This document shows positions 42,900 to 50,623 of a stretch of 64,000 nucleotides of DNA, one piece after another. The stretch's first letter is position 1. Each line of letters opens with the position of its first letter. The stretch comes from Desulfoscipio geothermicus DSM 3669 (lineage in GTDB: Bacteria; Bacillota; Desulfotomaculia; Desulfotomaculales; Desulfallaceae), in the NCBI RefSeq assembly GCF_900115975.1, contig NZ_FOYM01000012.1:1-64000 (forward strand), in the 5' to 3' direction. A program made the translations under genes and the position numbers. The notes under the pieces were generated by a model. The model saw nothing but the letters and a program-made list of their open reading frames with translations, did not search any database and was not told where the DNA came from.

Positions 42900-43286
42900 A
42901 TGATCTGCGAAAGATGCGGCTGTGCAATTGAAGAAGGCGAAAACTTCGAGTGGTATGGCAAGCAGCTTTGTGAAGACTGCTACATCGGAGCCCTGCAGCC
43001 CCCCAGACCCTGCGACCCCGCTGCCGTTTCCAGCGCCAAGGCCACCCGCAGCCAGCTCGGCCAGCGGGGCACCGATGGATTGACCCCGCTGCAAAAACAA
43101 ATTTATGCCCTGATTAAGGAAAAAGGTAAAATTACCCGCGAGGAACTGGCCCGGTCTTTTGAACTGCCCCCCTGGGAACTGGAAAAACAGTTTGCCGTTT
43201 TGCGGCATTGTGAACTGGTTAAAGGTTTTAAGGAAGGCCAAACGGTTTACCTGACCCTCATGTCAACCGAAGACGCAGCAAATTAA
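42900..43286 (+). CDS. Zinc-finger plus winged-helix small protein
   Basis: 128 residues in two parts. The N-terminus MICERCGCAIEEGENFEWYG plus LCEDCYI forms a LIM-like zinc knuckle (CxxC ... CxxC). Residues about 60-125 look like a winged helix: LTPLQKQIYALIKEKGKITR, EELARSFELPPWELEKQFAV. AGGAGG lies 12 bases before ATG 42900. It is a likely DNA-binding or redox-sensing regulator; similar small proteins are seen in Peptococcaceae without known function. It ends overlapping the end of coaBC by four bases on the opposite strand. Confidence 0.75.
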   Translation: MICERCGCAIEEGENFEWYGKQLCEDCYIGALQPPRPCDPAAVSSAKATRSQLGQRGTDGLTPLQKQIYALIKEKGKITREELARSFELPPWELEKQFAVLRHCELVKGFKEGQTVYLTLMSTEDAAN

Positions 43287-44503
43287 TCTGCTGCGTCTTT
43301 GGGCACTGTTTTTCTGAGTTTTACAATCTCATCCCAAATCCGGTCGCTTAGTTCCAGCTTGTCCATCATTGGCAGTGACTTTATCCTGCCGTCGGGAAAA
43401 AGCAGTTTGGCAATGTTGGTATCGGAGCCGAACCCGGCCCCGGACATGGTTACGTCATTGGCCACCAGCATATCCAGATTTTTGTTGATTAATTTTTCCC
43501 GGGCGTTGTTAATTAAATCTTCTGTTTCCGCCGCAAAGCCCACCAGCAACTGGTGTTGTTTTTGTCTACCCAGTTCCAATAGAATATCCGGGTTTTTCTC
43601 CAACTCCACCACCAGCCCGGCTTCCTTTTTTTTGATCTTGTGATCGGCCACCACCCGGGGGCGGTAATCCGCAACCGCCGCCGCTTTCACAACCACGTCC
43701 ACCCGGGGATAAAGCTCTGTCACGGCCCGGTGCATTTGTGCCGCCGTTTCCACATTGATTAATTTTACACCCGCCGGCGGTTCAAGCCTGGTCGGGGCGG
43801 AAACCAGGCAAACCCCGGCTCCCCTGTTTGCAGCAGTTTCCGCCAGCGCATATCCCATTTTGCCGGAACTACGGTTGCTGATATACCTCACCGGATCAAT
43901 GGGCTCCCGGGTTCCCCCGGCGGTTACCAGTACCCTCACGCCTTTTAAATCACCGTCCGGCGGGTCCAGTACCTGTTTTATCTGATCCAGAATGACCGCC
44001 ACGTCGGCCAGCCGCCCGGGGCCGGTATCGCCGCAGGCCTGGCGACCGATACCGGGCTCCACCATTATGAATCCCATCCGGCGCAGGCGGCGCAGGTTTT
44101 CCTGCACCGCCTGGTTCCGGTACATGTACACGTTCATGGCCGGGCAAACCAGCACCGGGCAAACCATGGCCAGCACCGCGGTAGTCAGCAGGTCGTCGGC
44201 CAGCCCGCAGGCCAGTTTGGCCACCACATTTGCGGTGGCGGGAACAATCACGGCCATGTCGGCGCGGCGGGCCAATTCCAGGTGCGGGTAGCGCCATCCC
44301 GGCGGCGTTTCGAAAATATCAACGTGAACCCGGTTCCCGGATATGGCCTCAAAGGTAAGCGGTTTGACAAATTCTCGGGCGCCGGCGGTCATTATCACAT
44401 GTACCTCGGCCCCGGCTTTTACCAGGTTGCTTACCAGATCCAGGGCCCGGTAAGCGGCAATGCCGCCGGATACCCCGATAACAAAATTTTTGCCCGCAAG
44501 CAT
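43283..44503 (-). CDS. coaBC: Bifunctional phosphopantothenoylcysteine decarboxylase/ligase
   Basis: Performs two steps of coenzyme A synthesis. The N-terminal flavin decarboxylase (CoaC, about 1-185) has GVSGGIAAYRALDL, the active-site His region, and CPAMNVYMYRN. The C-terminal ligase (CoaB) has VLVTAGGTREPIDPVRYISN and SSGKMGYALAE, KKEAGLVVELEKNPDIL and VANDVTM. It is 406 residues long. GGGGG precedes ATG 44503. It follows rpoZ by 12 bases, as in Bacillus, but priA no longer follows it. Confidence 0.96.
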   Translation of the reverse strand: MLAGKNFVIGVSGGIAAYRALDLVSNLVKAGAEVHVIMTAGAREFVKPLTFEAISGNRVHVDIFETPPGWRYPHLELARRADMAVIVPATANVVAKLACGLADDLLTTAVLAMVCPVLVCPAMNVYMYRNQAVQENLRRLRRMGFIMVEPGIGRQACGDTGPGRLADVAVILDQIKQVLDPPDGDLKGVRVLVTAGGTREPIDPVRYISNRSSGKMGYALAETAANRGAGVCLVSAPTRLEPPAGVKLINVETAAQMHRAVTELYPRVDVVVKAAAVADYRPRVVADHKIKKKEAGLVVELEKNPDILLELGRQKQHQLLVGFAAETEDLINNAREKLINKNLDMLVANDVTMSGAGFGSDTNIAKLLFPDGRIKSLPMMDKLELSDRIWDEIVKLRKTVPKDAAD

Positions 44504-44515
44504 AGAGAACCCCCG

Positions 44516-44740
44516 TTATTTAATCCCTTGTTTGGTCCTGCGATACTTTATCTTACCCTGCACCACTTCATATAAAGCGGCAGAAACAGGCTTACCAACC
44601 GTTCCCGGTTTTTCTTCCGAGTCTTGATGCAGCGCCACTTCCGTGAGCCGGCGCGCTCGCTTTGCCGATACCACCACCAGGGTGTACCGGCTATCCACCC
44701 TGTCCATCAGTTCGTCCAGAGAAGGTTTGTTCATAGCCAT
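44516..44740 (-). CDS. rpoZ: RNA polymerase omega subunit
   Basis: A small RNA polymerase assembly subunit, 74 residues. The N-terminal PSLDELMDRVDSRYTLVVVS and AKRARRL motifs and a short GKIKYRR tail are typical of Firmicutes omega. ATG 44740 has GGGGGGAT upstream; a second ATG six bases on is also possible. It lies between gmk and coaBC, the conserved order. Confidence 0.94.
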   Translation of the reverse strand: MAMNKPSLDELMDRVDSRYTLVVVSAKRARRLTEVALHQDSEEKPGTVGKPVSAALYEVVQGKIKYRRTKQGIK

Positions 44741-44778
44741 CCCCAATCCCCCCAGTCAACATAGTGTGTATTATAATT

Positions 44779-45393
44779 TTATGCATTACGGTAGCGTTGC
44801 AAAAGCATTTCCACGTCTAACAAAGCAGGACGGCATCTTTCCGCTGTGATGATGGTGCATACCTTCCGGATCGCGCTTTCCAGGTCATCGTTAATCACCA
44901 GGTAATCATATTTGCTTACTTCATTGATCTCCTTCTCCGCCCACCGGAGACGCCGTTCAATCTCCTCCGCGCTGTCCGTGCCCCTGTTTCTCAGCCGTCT
45001 TTCCAGTTCGGCCCGGGTCGGCGGTATTAAAAAAATCAGTACGCAACCGGGAAACTTGCTTTTTACCTGGAGGGCGCCCTGTACGTCAATTTCCAGTATC
45101 ACATCCTTGCCGGCATTTAAGGCCTCAATCACCGGCTCCCCGGGCGTGCCGTAATAATACCCGTATACGTCAGCCCATTCCAAAAGCTGCCCCCCCGCAA
45201 TCATCTTTTCAAATTGCTCCCGGCTCAAAAAGTAATAGTTGATTCCGTCCTTTTCCCCGCTGCGGGGTTTTCTGGTGGTCGCCGAAATGGAAATATGCAG
45301 ACCGGACATCGCCCGGCACAGGCCCTGGCAGACAGTCCCCTTGCCCGAACCGGACGGCCCGGAAATAACTATTAAATTCCCCCTGGTTTTCAT
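44779..45393 (-). CDS. gmk: Guanylate kinase
   Basis: Phosphorylates GMP to GDP. The 204 residues have the P-loop ISGPSGSGKGTVCQGL, the GMP-binding SATTRKPRSGEKDGINYYF region, and DVQGALQVKSKFP. It lies between remA and rpoZ, in the conserved yicC-remA-gmk-rpoZ-coaBC order. Confidence 0.96.
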   Translation of the reverse strand: MKTRGNLIVISGPSGSGKGTVCQGLCRAMSGLHISISATTRKPRSGEKDGINYYFLSREQFEKMIAGGQLLEWADVYGYYYGTPGEPVIEALNAGKDVILEIDVQGALQVKSKFPGCVLIFLIPPTRAELERRLRNRGTDSAEEIERRLRWAEKEINEVSKYDYLVINDDLESAIRKVCTIITAERCRPALLDVEMLLQRYRNA

Positions 45394-45408
45394 GCCCGCG
45401 GTACCCCG

Positions 45409-45678
45409 TCAATCTTCTTCATTCGCTGCGGAACTATCCTTGTTGACCAGACGGTGCGCTACTGTTTCCGGCTGTACCGCCGACAAAATTACGTGATCGC
45501 TGTCAGTAATGATCACCGCCCGGGTACGCCTGCCGTAAGTGGCGTCCACCAGCATCCCCCTGTCCCTGGCTTCTGTAATTATTCTTTTAATTGGCGCCGA
45601 TTCGGGGCTGACGATAGCTACGATACGGTTGGCGGAAACGATATTGCCAAAGCCGATATTTATCAATTTGATATCCAT
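45409..45678 (-). CDS. remA: RemA-like DNA-binding regulator (DUF370)
   Basis: 89 residues, beginning [20 protein letters not shown], with [20 protein letters not shown]. In Bacillus RemA forms DNA-wrapping rings that activate matrix and osmoprotection genes (including opuA-type betaine transporters); the betaine operon at 11-14 kb would be a natural target, which is inference only. AGGAGG precedes ATG 45678. Conserved neighbour of gmk. Confidence 0.94.
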   Translation of the reverse strand: MDIKLINIGFGNIVSANRIVAIVSPESAPIKRIITEARDRGMLVDATYGRRTRAVIITDSDHVILSAVQPETVAHRLVNKDSSAANEED

Positions 45679-45696
45679 TTCCAGATCCTCCTCATT

Positions 45697-46575
45697 TTAT
45701 TCAATATTTTGCACCTGTTCCCTTATTTTTTCCAATTCACTTTTAACCTCAACAACCGTACGGCTGATGGCCAGGTCCGACGATTTTGAAGCAATGGTAT
45801 TGATTTCGCGGTTCATCTCCTGCAAAAGAAAATCCAACTTCCTGCCCACCGGCGCCTCAATTCCCAGACAACCGGCCAGTTGCTCCAGGTGGCTTTTCAG
45901 CCTGGTAACCTCTTCCGCAATGTTCGAACGTTCCGCGAAAATAACCACCTCGGTATCCAGCCGGGCCGGGTCCATGGCACCGGAGTCCAGCAACTCTTTA
46001 AGCCGCTGGCGCAGCCTGTCACGGTATTCCTCAACCACCACCGGGGAACGCTGTTCAATCTCTTTAACATGTGCGGTAATGCGGGCGGCCCTTTCACTAA
46101 TGTCGGCGGCCAATTGCCGCCCCTCCCTGACGCGCATGGCCATCAAACCGTCCAGAGCCGCCTGCAGGGCGGCTTCCAAGGCCGGCCACCATTGCTGGGC
46201 GTCTTCACCCGCTTCTTCCAGGCTGAAAACACCGGATAAATGCATCAATTCGGAGATGGTAATTTCCCCGCTCACCCCCAGCCGGGCCTGCAATTCCCTG
46301 CACGTTTGCAAATAAGAGGCCGCCAGCGTTTCATCCACTTTAACCGTTACCCTGCCGGGACCGCACAATTCCATATTTATATACACGTCCACCCTGCCTC
46401 GGGCAACTTTTTGCTGGATCACCCGCTTAATGCGATCTTCCAGTACATTCAGCGACCGGGGCATGCGCAGCACTATTTCACAATAACGGTGATTAACTGA
46501 TTTCATTTCTATGCCGACTTTTAGTATATCGTTTTCTATCTCTCCGCGGCCGAACCCGGTCATGCTTTTGATCAA
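45697..46575 (-). CDS. YicC-family endoribonuclease
   Basis: 292 residues with the family ends intact: IKSMTGFGRGE at the N-terminus and the C-terminal GRKLDFLLQEMNREINTIAS with KSSDLAISRTVVEVKSELEK. Family members are endoribonucleases. It starts at TTG 46575 with GGTGGTGGG upstream. First gene of the yicC-remA-gmk-rpoZ-coaBC group. Confidence 0.93.
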   Translation of the reverse strand: MIKSMTGFGRGEIENDILKVGIEMKSVNHRYCEIVLRMPRSLNVLEDRIKRVIQQKVARGRVDVYINMELCGPGRVTVKVDETLAASYLQTCRELQARLGVSGEITISELMHLSGVFSLEEAGEDAQQWWPALEAALQAALDGLMAMRVREGRQLAADISERAARITAHVKEIEQRSPVVVEEYRDRLRQRLKELLDSGAMDPARLDTEVVIFAERSNIAEEVTRLKSHLEQLAGCLGIEAPVGRKLDFLLQEMNREINTIASKSSDLAISRTVVEVKSELEKIREQVQNIE

Positions 46576-46715
46576 TATCCCACCACCCAGCTTTAATTAA
46601 TAGTACATATAGTATTGACACTGTTACTAAAATTATTTTTTCTACCTAAAAAATGAAATTCCTTTTAATAAAAAGAAAAGCTGGGCTATTCTTTGCAATC
46701 TATATTTAAAAATAT

Positions 46716-46743
46716 AAAAACCGGCCTCATCAAGACCGGTTTT
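46716..46743 (-). terminator. Terminator downstream of the aminotransferase operon
   Basis: On the minus strand AAAACCGG and CCGGTTTT form an eight-base stem around TCTTGATGAGG or part of it, followed by TTATATTTT. It is about 70 bases past the aminotransferase stop codon and beyond a family-A repeat. The stem is symmetric, so it may also work on the plus strand. Confidence 0.75.
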
Positions 46744-46754
46744 AATTTGAATCG

Positions 46755-46813
46755 AAAAAAAGGGACAGGCACCTTTTTCAAAATGCGAAAAAGGAGCCAG
46801 TCCCTTTTTTTCT
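46755..46813. repeat. Palindromic repeat, family A, copy 3
   Basis: AAAGGGACAGGCACC and GGAGCCAGTCCCTTT around TTTTTCAAAATGCGAAAAA. Orientation is opposite to copy 1, and the same two arm mismatches are kept. It touches the stop codon of the aminotransferase gene. Confidence 0.85.
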
Positions 46814-46815
46814 TT

Positions 46816-48009
46816 TTAGCTCAGCTGCTGCAGTACTTTTTCAATGCGATCCAATCCCTCGCGGATATTATCCATGGAAGTGGCGTAGGACAGGCGGAAA
46901 CAGGTGTCGTCCCCGAAAGCTATGCCGGGCACAATGGCCACGTGCGCCTTTTCCAGGAGCACTTTGGCCAGGTCGGAGGCGCTGTCTATTTTTACCCCTT
47001 CATAACTTTTACCCAGCAGCGGCTTAATTTCCGGGAATACGTAAAATGCGCCGCCCGGGCGGTTGCAATTGACCCCCGGCATGGCGTTCAGTCTTTCCAC
47101 CATATAATCCCGCCGCTTGACAAATTCGGCCACCATTTGCCGCACCGGTTCCTGGGTGCCTTCCAGCGCCTCCACACTGGCCGCCTGGGCGATGGAGGTG
47201 GGGTTGGAGGTGGAATGGCTCTGCAGGTCGGCCATGGCCTTGGCCACCGGCGCCGGCGCGGCGGCGTATCCGATGCGCCAGCCCGTCATGGCGTAAGACT
47301 TGGAGACCCCGTTGATCACCACGGTCAGTTCCTTTAAGCCGGGGCTTAAAGCGGCTATGCTCACGTGCTCCAGCCCGTCATAAATTAATTTTTCATATAT
47401 TTCATCGGAAATAACGGCAATTTTGTTTTGCTCCAAGATTTCTCCCAGGGCCACCAGTTCGTCCCCGGTATACACAGCCCCCGTGGGGTTGCTGGGGCTG
47501 TTTAATACTATCAGCCGGGTATTGGGCGTAATGGCCCTTCGCAGTTCATCCGGGGTCAGCTTGAAGTTGTTTTCCACCCGGGTGGATACGATAACCGGTC
47601 TGGCACCGGTAAGTTTGATTTGCTCCAGGTAACTGACCCAGTAAGGGGCGGGCAGAATAACCTCGTCGCCCTCCTGGCACAGCACCTGAAAGGCGTTATA
47701 TAACGAGTGTTTGGCGCCGGCGGATACCACAATTTGTCCGGGCTCATAGTCCAGCCCGTTGTCCTCGGCCAGTTTTTTGACAATGGCCCGGCGCAGGGGT
47801 TCGATGCCGGCCACCGGGGTATATCTGGTCATATCGTTTTCAATGGCCTTGACCCCGGCCTGTTTGATGTTCTCCGGGGTGCCGAAGTCGGGCTCCCCGG
47901 CTCCGAAGTTGATGACCTTGATGCCCTCGGCAATCATTTTTTTAGCCTGGGCGTCAATGGACAGGGTTGGCGACGGGCTGATATTTTTTGCTCTTTCAGC
48001 TAATTTCAT
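46816..48009 (-). CDS. Class I aspartate-type aminotransferase
   Basis: A PLP aminotransferase of 397 residues (AspC/PatA type of the Ib subgroup). It has INFGAGEPDFGTPENIK, the NSPSNPTGAVY segment, VISDEIYEKLIYDG and the PLP lysine in NGVSKSYAMTGWRIGYAA. Aspartate with 2-oxoglutarate is the usual pair, feeding aspartate to the lysine pathway whose later genes lie upstream, though other substrates are possible. It is 33 bases after dapL on the same strand. Confidence 0.92.
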   Translation of the reverse strand: MKLAERAKNISPSPTLSIDAQAKKMIAEGIKVINFGAGEPDFGTPENIKQAGVKAIENDMTRYTPVAGIEPLRRAIVKKLAEDNGLDYEPGQIVVSAGAKHSLYNAFQVLCQEGDEVILPAPYWVSYLEQIKLTGARPVIVSTRVENNFKLTPDELRRAITPNTRLIVLNSPSNPTGAVYTGDELVALGEILEQNKIAVISDEIYEKLIYDGLEHVSIAALSPGLKELTVVINGVSKSYAMTGWRIGYAAAPAPVAKAMADLQSHSTSNPTSIAQAASVEALEGTQEPVRQMVAEFVKRRDYMVERLNAMPGVNCNRPGGAFYVFPEIKPLLGKSYEGVKIDSASDLAKVLLEKAHVAIVPGIAFGDDTCFRLSYATSMDNIREGLDRIEKVLQQLS

Positions 48010-48042
48010 TTAGTTTATCCTCCTGTAATATAAACACAATGG

Positions 48043-49227
48043 TTAAAACTTCACGGTACCGATGTTTTTCTTCATGCGGTCGAGGGCTTCCATCATACGG
48101 TCTTTTTCCACTGTGAGGGCGATGCGGAAGAAGCCTTCGCCGTTTTCACCGTATCCGTTGCCCGGGGTGATGATTACCCCGCACTTATCCAGCACCATTT
48201 CGGCGAATGAGGCCGAAGTATACCCGGCGGGTACCGGAGCCCATACGTAAAAGGTGGCCTTGGGCTTCTCCAGCTGCCAGCCCATGCTGTTAAGCGCATC
48301 CACCAGGATATCCCGCCGCTCCCGGTAAACCTTTTGCATCCGCTCCACGGAATCCTGGGGCCCGGTCAGGCCCTTCATGGCCGCATATTGAATGGCCTGG
48401 AACTGGCCGGAATCAATGTTTGATTTCAAGCGCCCCAGGGCGTCCACCACACCGGGGTGGCCGGCAGCCCAGCCGATGCGCCAGCCGGTCATATTGTATG
48501 TTTTGGACACAGAAAGAAACTCTATACCCACGTCCTTGGCTCCGGGGAATTGCAGGAAACTGGGCGGCTTGTAGCCGTCAAAAGCCATATCGCAGTAGGC
48601 CGCGTCGTGGCAAACCAGGATGTTATACTCTTTGGCAAAGTCAATGACGGCCAGGTAAAACTCCTCACCGGCCACTGCCCCGGTGGGGTTGTTGGGATAA
48701 TTGATAAACATCATTTTCGCCTTGCGGGCCACTTCAGCTGGAATGGCGTTTAAATCAGGCAGAAACTTGTTTTCCGCCGTCAGGGGCATGTAATAGGGTT
48801 CCGCCCCGGCCAGGATGGCGCCGCCGGAATACACGGGATAACCCGGGTCGGGCACCAGTACGGTGTCGCCGGGGTTGAGATAGCACCAGGAAATGTGAGC
48901 AATACCCTCTTTGGAACCTATCAGGGAAACCACTTCCGTGGCGGGGTCGAGTTCAACGCCGGACCGCTTCCGGTACCAGTCGGCCACGGCCTGCCGGAAG
49001 GACAGCATGCCCACCGATGAGGGATACTGGTGATTGACAGGAACTGCCGCCTGTTTTTGTAATTCCTCAATTATATGTTCCGGGGTGGGCATATCGGGGT
49101 CGCCGATACCCAGGCTGATGATATCCACTCCGGCCGCTTTTTTTTCGGCTACCAGTTTTTCAATCCGCGCAAAAAGATAAGGTGGTAAGTTTTTGATTCT
49201 TTGGGCTTGTTCAAACTGCAAAGTCAA
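48043..49227 (-). CDS. dapL: LL-diaminopimelate aminotransferase
   Basis: Converts tetrahydrodipicolinate directly to LL-diaminopimelate, bypassing the acylated intermediates. The 394 residues include [52 protein letters not shown] and the PLP lysine in [18 protein letters not shown]. Adjacency to dapF supports the diaminopimelate role over a generic aspartate aminotransferase. It starts at TTG 49227 with AGGAGG upstream. Confidence 0.9.
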   Translation of the reverse strand: MTLQFEQAQRIKNLPPYLFARIEKLVAEKKAAGVDIISLGIGDPDMPTPEHIIEELQKQAAVPVNHQYPSSVGMLSFRQAVADWYRKRSGVELDPATEVVSLIGSKEGIAHISWCYLNPGDTVLVPDPGYPVYSGGAILAGAEPYYMPLTAENKFLPDLNAIPAEVARKAKMMFINYPNNPTGAVAGEEFYLAVIDFAKEYNILVCHDAAYCDMAFDGYKPPSFLQFPGAKDVGIEFLSVSKTYNMTGWRIGWAAGHPGVVDALGRLKSNIDSGQFQAIQYAAMKGLTGPQDSVERMQKVYRERRDILVDALNSMGWQLEKPKATFYVWAPVPAGYTSASFAEMVLDKCGVIITPGNGYGENGEGFFRIALTVEKDRMMEALDRMKKNIGTVKF

Positions 49228-49318
49228 CAGAAAAAACCTCCTAATACTTTTGTTTGAGCTGCTTGATGCATCTTATTGCGAGGTTCGGTTACCCCCGCCG
49301 GTCGCTACATGTGGAAGT

Positions 49319-50155
49319 CTAAACGGGGTACTCCCCGGTAAACACCTCTTCCGCCGGGCCGGTCATGTAGACGTGGTTGTCCTCCGCCCATTCTATATCC
49401 AGCGCGCCTGCGCGCAGGTGCACCCGGACCTTCCGGCCCGTGTGACCGTTCAGCGCCGCCGCCACCGCCGAGGCGCAGGCCCCGGTGCCGCAAGCCATGG
49501 TCGGACCGGCGCCCCGCTCCCATACTCGCATGCGGAGCTCTTTGTCGTTCAGCACCTGAACAAACTCCACGTTGGTCTTGCGGGGAAATGCCGGGTGCAT
49601 TTCCAGGCGCGGGCCCAGGGTGTTCAGAGCCACCGACGACGCATCGGGAACAAAAATCACGCAATGGGGGTTGCCCATGGAAACTGCCGTAACGTGAAAA
49701 CTATCCTCCCCCGCCTGCAGCGGTTCATTGACCACCCGGCCCGCCGGACCGGTCATGGGGATTTCCCCCCGCTCCAGGCGCGGCTCGCCCATGTCCACCC
49801 GCACGGCCTTGACCTTGCCGTTTTCCATTACCAGTTCGGGCACCATGATACCGGCCGCCGTTTCCACCTGCAGCACGGTTTTGTTTACCAATCCCCGCTC
49901 ATAGGCGTACCTGGCCACGCACCGGATGGCGTTGCCGCACATTTCCGCCTCGCTGCCGTCGGAATTGATTATTCGCATGGCAATATCCGCCTTATCGCCG
50001 GGTTTGATCAAAACCAGCCCGTCGGCACCGATGCCGAAATGCCGGTCGCAAACCTGCACGGCCAGCCCGGCCGGGTCTTCGGGCAGTTCCTTCTCCACGG
50101 CTGCATCGACCAGGATAAAATCATTACCCAGCCCGTGCACCTTGGTAAAACGCAA
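49319..50155 (-). CDS. dapF: Diaminopimelate epimerase
   Basis: Makes meso-diaminopimelate for peptidoglycan and lysine. The 278 residues contain both catalytic cysteines: [13 protein letters not shown] (first) and [14 protein letters not shown] (second), with the N-terminal [18 protein letters not shown] 50155 has GGAGG upstream. First gene of a dapF-dapL-aminotransferase operon on the minus strand. Confidence 0.96.
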   Translation of the reverse strand: MRFTKVHGLGNDFILVDAAVEKELPEDPAGLAVQVCDRHFGIGADGLVLIKPGDKADIAMRIINSDGSEAEMCGNAIRCVARYAYERGLVNKTVLQVETAAGIMVPELVMENGKVKAVRVDMGEPRLERGEIPMTGPAGRVVNEPLQAGEDSFHVTAVSMGNPHCVIFVPDASSVALNTLGPRLEMHPAFPRKTNVEFVQVLNDKELRMRVWERGAGPTMACGTGACASAVAAALNGHTGRKVRVHLRAGALDIEWAEDNHVYMTGPAEEVFTGEYPV

Positions 50156-50273
50156 AATTTTTTCCTCCCATACTTATCTTTCTATATTCTATACTATACT
50201 TCCCTGTCAGTCTAATCTTTCCTCCCCTGAATTTCTTATGTATACAGGATATTTAGGGTTTAACCGGTGAAGG

Positions 50274-50557
50274 CAAAAAAGGGGACAGGCACCGTAAAAG
50301 GGGACTGGCTCCAATTCGTTTTGCAAGAAAGGCGCGCACCTAATCAGTTCCCTTTAAGCGCGCCTTTCAGTACTTCATTCCTTTGTCCTGGCCATACATT
50401 GGGGACATTCCTCGAAGAGGTGTGTCCCCTTTCCGCTGATGGCCAGGATATAATTTATGAAGTGCGAATTGGTGCCTGTCCCCCTTTTACGGTGCCGGCA
50501 AAAAAGGGGACAGGCACTTTTTTCAAAAAGCGAAAAAAGAGCCAGTCCCCTTTTTTG
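50274..50557. repeat. Nested cluster of palindromic repeats (families A and C)
   Basis: No gene lies between dapF and the P-type ATPase gene. A long family-A unit has its arms at about 50290-50321 (GGCACCGTAAAAGGGGACTG...) and 50464-50496 (the complementary CGAATTGGTGCCTG... side). Its loop is opened by about 140 bases. Inside the loop are two more hairpins: AAAGGCGCGC/GCGCGCCTTT (50328-50367) and CCTGGCCA/TGGCCAGG (50387-50447), the latter enclosing a family-C unit (50401-50429). A separate complete family-A unit follows at 50502-50556. The intact relative of the outer unit is at 5882-5940. Confidence 0.8.
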
Positions 50558-50623
50558 CCCTTTTTGATTTGACTCCGATATCGTGCAGGGTCCGGCAGTC
50601 CTCGCTGTACCGGGGTTATTTCT

